NCBI GenBank assembly: GCA_002483445.1
Contig: DLHY01000067.1
Coordinates: 1-42,427 of the forward strand
Direction of reading: 5' to 3'
Length of the DNA: 42,427 nt
Origin: Blastocatellia bacterium UBA7656
GTDB taxonomy: Bacteria; Acidobacteriota; Blastocatellia; UBA7656
The notes under the pieces were generated by a model. The model searched no databases. It was given only the letters and a program-made list of their open reading frames with translations, and was not told the DNA's origin. Shown piece after piece: positions 41,282 to 42,427 of the stretch (positions are counted from its first letter, which is position 1; every line of letters begins with the position of its first letter). The position numbers and the translations under genes are program-made.

Positions 41282-42427
41282 ATGACATTTCGCTCACAAA
41301 AACGCTCACTCAGAGTTTCTTTATTGGTCATCCCCTTGATTTCACTCGTCGTGATCCTGCCGCAGCTTTCCTCGACGAGCGCAGTCAGGAAAGCGCAGGA
41401 GGATAAGCACGCAAAGTCGCTGCTGTCTATGCAGGGCGATGCGAAAGAGACGGAGCCTGTAGAAAGTTCCGAACTCACCACTATGACCTTCGAGTCCAGC
41501 GGCGGGAAGCTGCCGAAAAGCGCGCTGCTGCAACCCAGCGGTCTTCAATCAGTGGTCGGGCAGGTCAACGAAGCAGAGCCGAATGGGACTTCGGCGACCG
41601 CAACACCGATTGCCGCCGCAAGCGCCAAAGCGCGCGGCAACATCTTTCCTCCGAATGATGTTGACTTTTATTCCTTCACGGCGACGATGGGCGACCGCAT
41701 CTATGCCGCTACGCAGACGCTCTTCGACGCTTCAGCCAGCGGCGACAGCGTGCTGGAGTTGATCTCTACCGACGGCATGACCGTTCTGGAGACCGACAAC
41801 AACGATGGCACATTCAACGCCAGTTCCTCGACCATCGCGGGATTTATGATTCCCAGCACCGGAACCTTCTTCCTGAGCGTGCGTCACAACGTGGCGACCG
41901 GAACCATACGCCCCTACGATCTCTACTTCATGCGCCAGACCGGCTCGCCGACTGCCGAAGTTGAACCCAACGAAACGACCGCCACCGCCCAACCGCTGCC
42001 CGCGTCGGGCTGGATAAGCGGAACGGTCACGGCAGTCTCGCCCGGTGAGGCTGATTTCTTCAGCTTGACGCTGGCCGCAGGCGACAGCGTTTACCTCAGT
42101 TTGGACATGAACCCGGAACGCGACGCCAGCGTCTGGAACGGTCGTCTGGGATTCGCGCTGTTCGGCAATCCGCCCGCTAACCAGATTCTGTTGGCCAACG
42201 ATGCCAACGCAGGCGCTTCGGCTGCCGACCCGAACTCGGAAGCTTTTTTCTTTACGGTGAAAGACGCGGGTACTTACTTCGTCTATGTTGATTCCATCGT
42301 CGCCGCAGGATTAGGCGCGAGCGCCACCTATAACCTGAGCGTCGCTGTGCATTCTCAGGCTCCTCCCGTAAACTGCACGACCTACACAAGCACGGATGTG
42401 CCGGTCCGATTCGTAGACAGTTTTGTG
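41282..42427 (+). CDS. Secreted protein with PPC (pre-peptidase C-terminal) domains, partial
   Basis: 382 residues to the window edge, no stop. TAGGAG lies 5 nt before the ATG. A signal peptide (VSLLVIPLISLVVILPQLSSTSA) is followed by a polar region and at least two PPC beta-sandwich domains. The first opens EAEPNGTSATATPI and runs NDVDFYSFTATMGDRIYA; the second opens EVEPNETTATAQPL and runs GEADFFSLTLAAGDSVYLSL. PPC domains usually accompany secreted proteases or surface proteins. A third block begins at PPVNCTTYTS near the edge. It is divergent from the LysR gene. The catalytic domain, if any, is beyond the window. Confidence 0.8.
   Translation, partial: MTFRSQKRSLRVSLLVIPLISLVVILPQLSSTSAVRKAQEDKHAKSLLSMQGDAKETEPVESSELTTMTFESSGGKLPKSALLQPSGLQSVVGQVNEAEPNGTSATATPIAAASAKARGNIFPPNDVDFYSFTATMGDRIYAATQTLFDASASGDSVLELISTDGMTVLETDNNDGTFNASSSTIAGFMIPSTGTFFLSVRHNVATGTIRPYDLYFMRQTGSPTAEVEPNETTATAQPLPASGWISGTVTAVSPGEADFFSLTLAAGDSVYLSLDMNPERDASVWNGRLGFALFGNPPANQILLANDANAGASAADPNSEAFFFTVKDAGTYFVYVDSIVAAGLGASATYNLSVAVHSQAPPVNCTTYTSTDVPVRFVDSFV

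Overview
The window looks like a bacterial chromosome segment of moderately high GC. My best guess is an Acidobacteriota relative of the Blastocatellia. This rests on protein character only: secreted PPC-repeat and Ca-binding proteins, a very large TPR protein, DUF5522, and a c subunit of ATP synthase with an N-terminal leader. No rRNA or other phylogenetic marker was available to confirm it.

Layout. 1-6273 is accessory DNA. It holds an IS21 fragment inserted into an IS630 transposase gene, an excisionase-like HTH protein, a TacA antitoxin followed by the wreck of its TacT toxin, a Fic protein under a promoter packed with palindromes, and a tyrosine integrase. The integrase sits beside a displaced 3' half of tRNA-Lys(CUU), which reads as the right attachment site. 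A frameshifted IS1595 element follows. 6377-8086 holds a divergent sigma-like protein and a small membrane protein. 8443-22901 is a long one-directional exopolysaccharide cluster: five glycosyltransferases, an O-antigen ligase-like protein, a methyltransferase, a multi-pass GT-C-like protein, two polysaccharide deacetylases, a beta-helix protein and a FemAB/GNAT-like protein. Many of its genes overlap or abut. A 1190-residue hybrid histidine kinase lies just downstream and may sense for or control the cluster.

26548-29076 (minus strand) holds a family 2 glycosyltransferase, a class I fumarase and a DUF5522 protein. 31754-33616 is an atpI-atpB-atpE operon (minus strand). Between it and the glycosyltransferase, an AT-richer two-gene islet (a secreted metalloprotease and a secreted unknown) is bracketed by a duplicated, nearly identical 3' end of atpE. 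33709-36137 carries a TonB-C protein and a type II restriction-modification pair whose nuclease resembles NotI. 36180-39851 is a 33-repeat TPR protein. A LysR regulator and the start of a secreted PPC-domain protein close the window.

A recurring theme is short low-complexity hairpin or word repeats. They sit at or over gene 3' ends and often supply the stop codon. Two of them, 28 kb apart, are nearly the same element.
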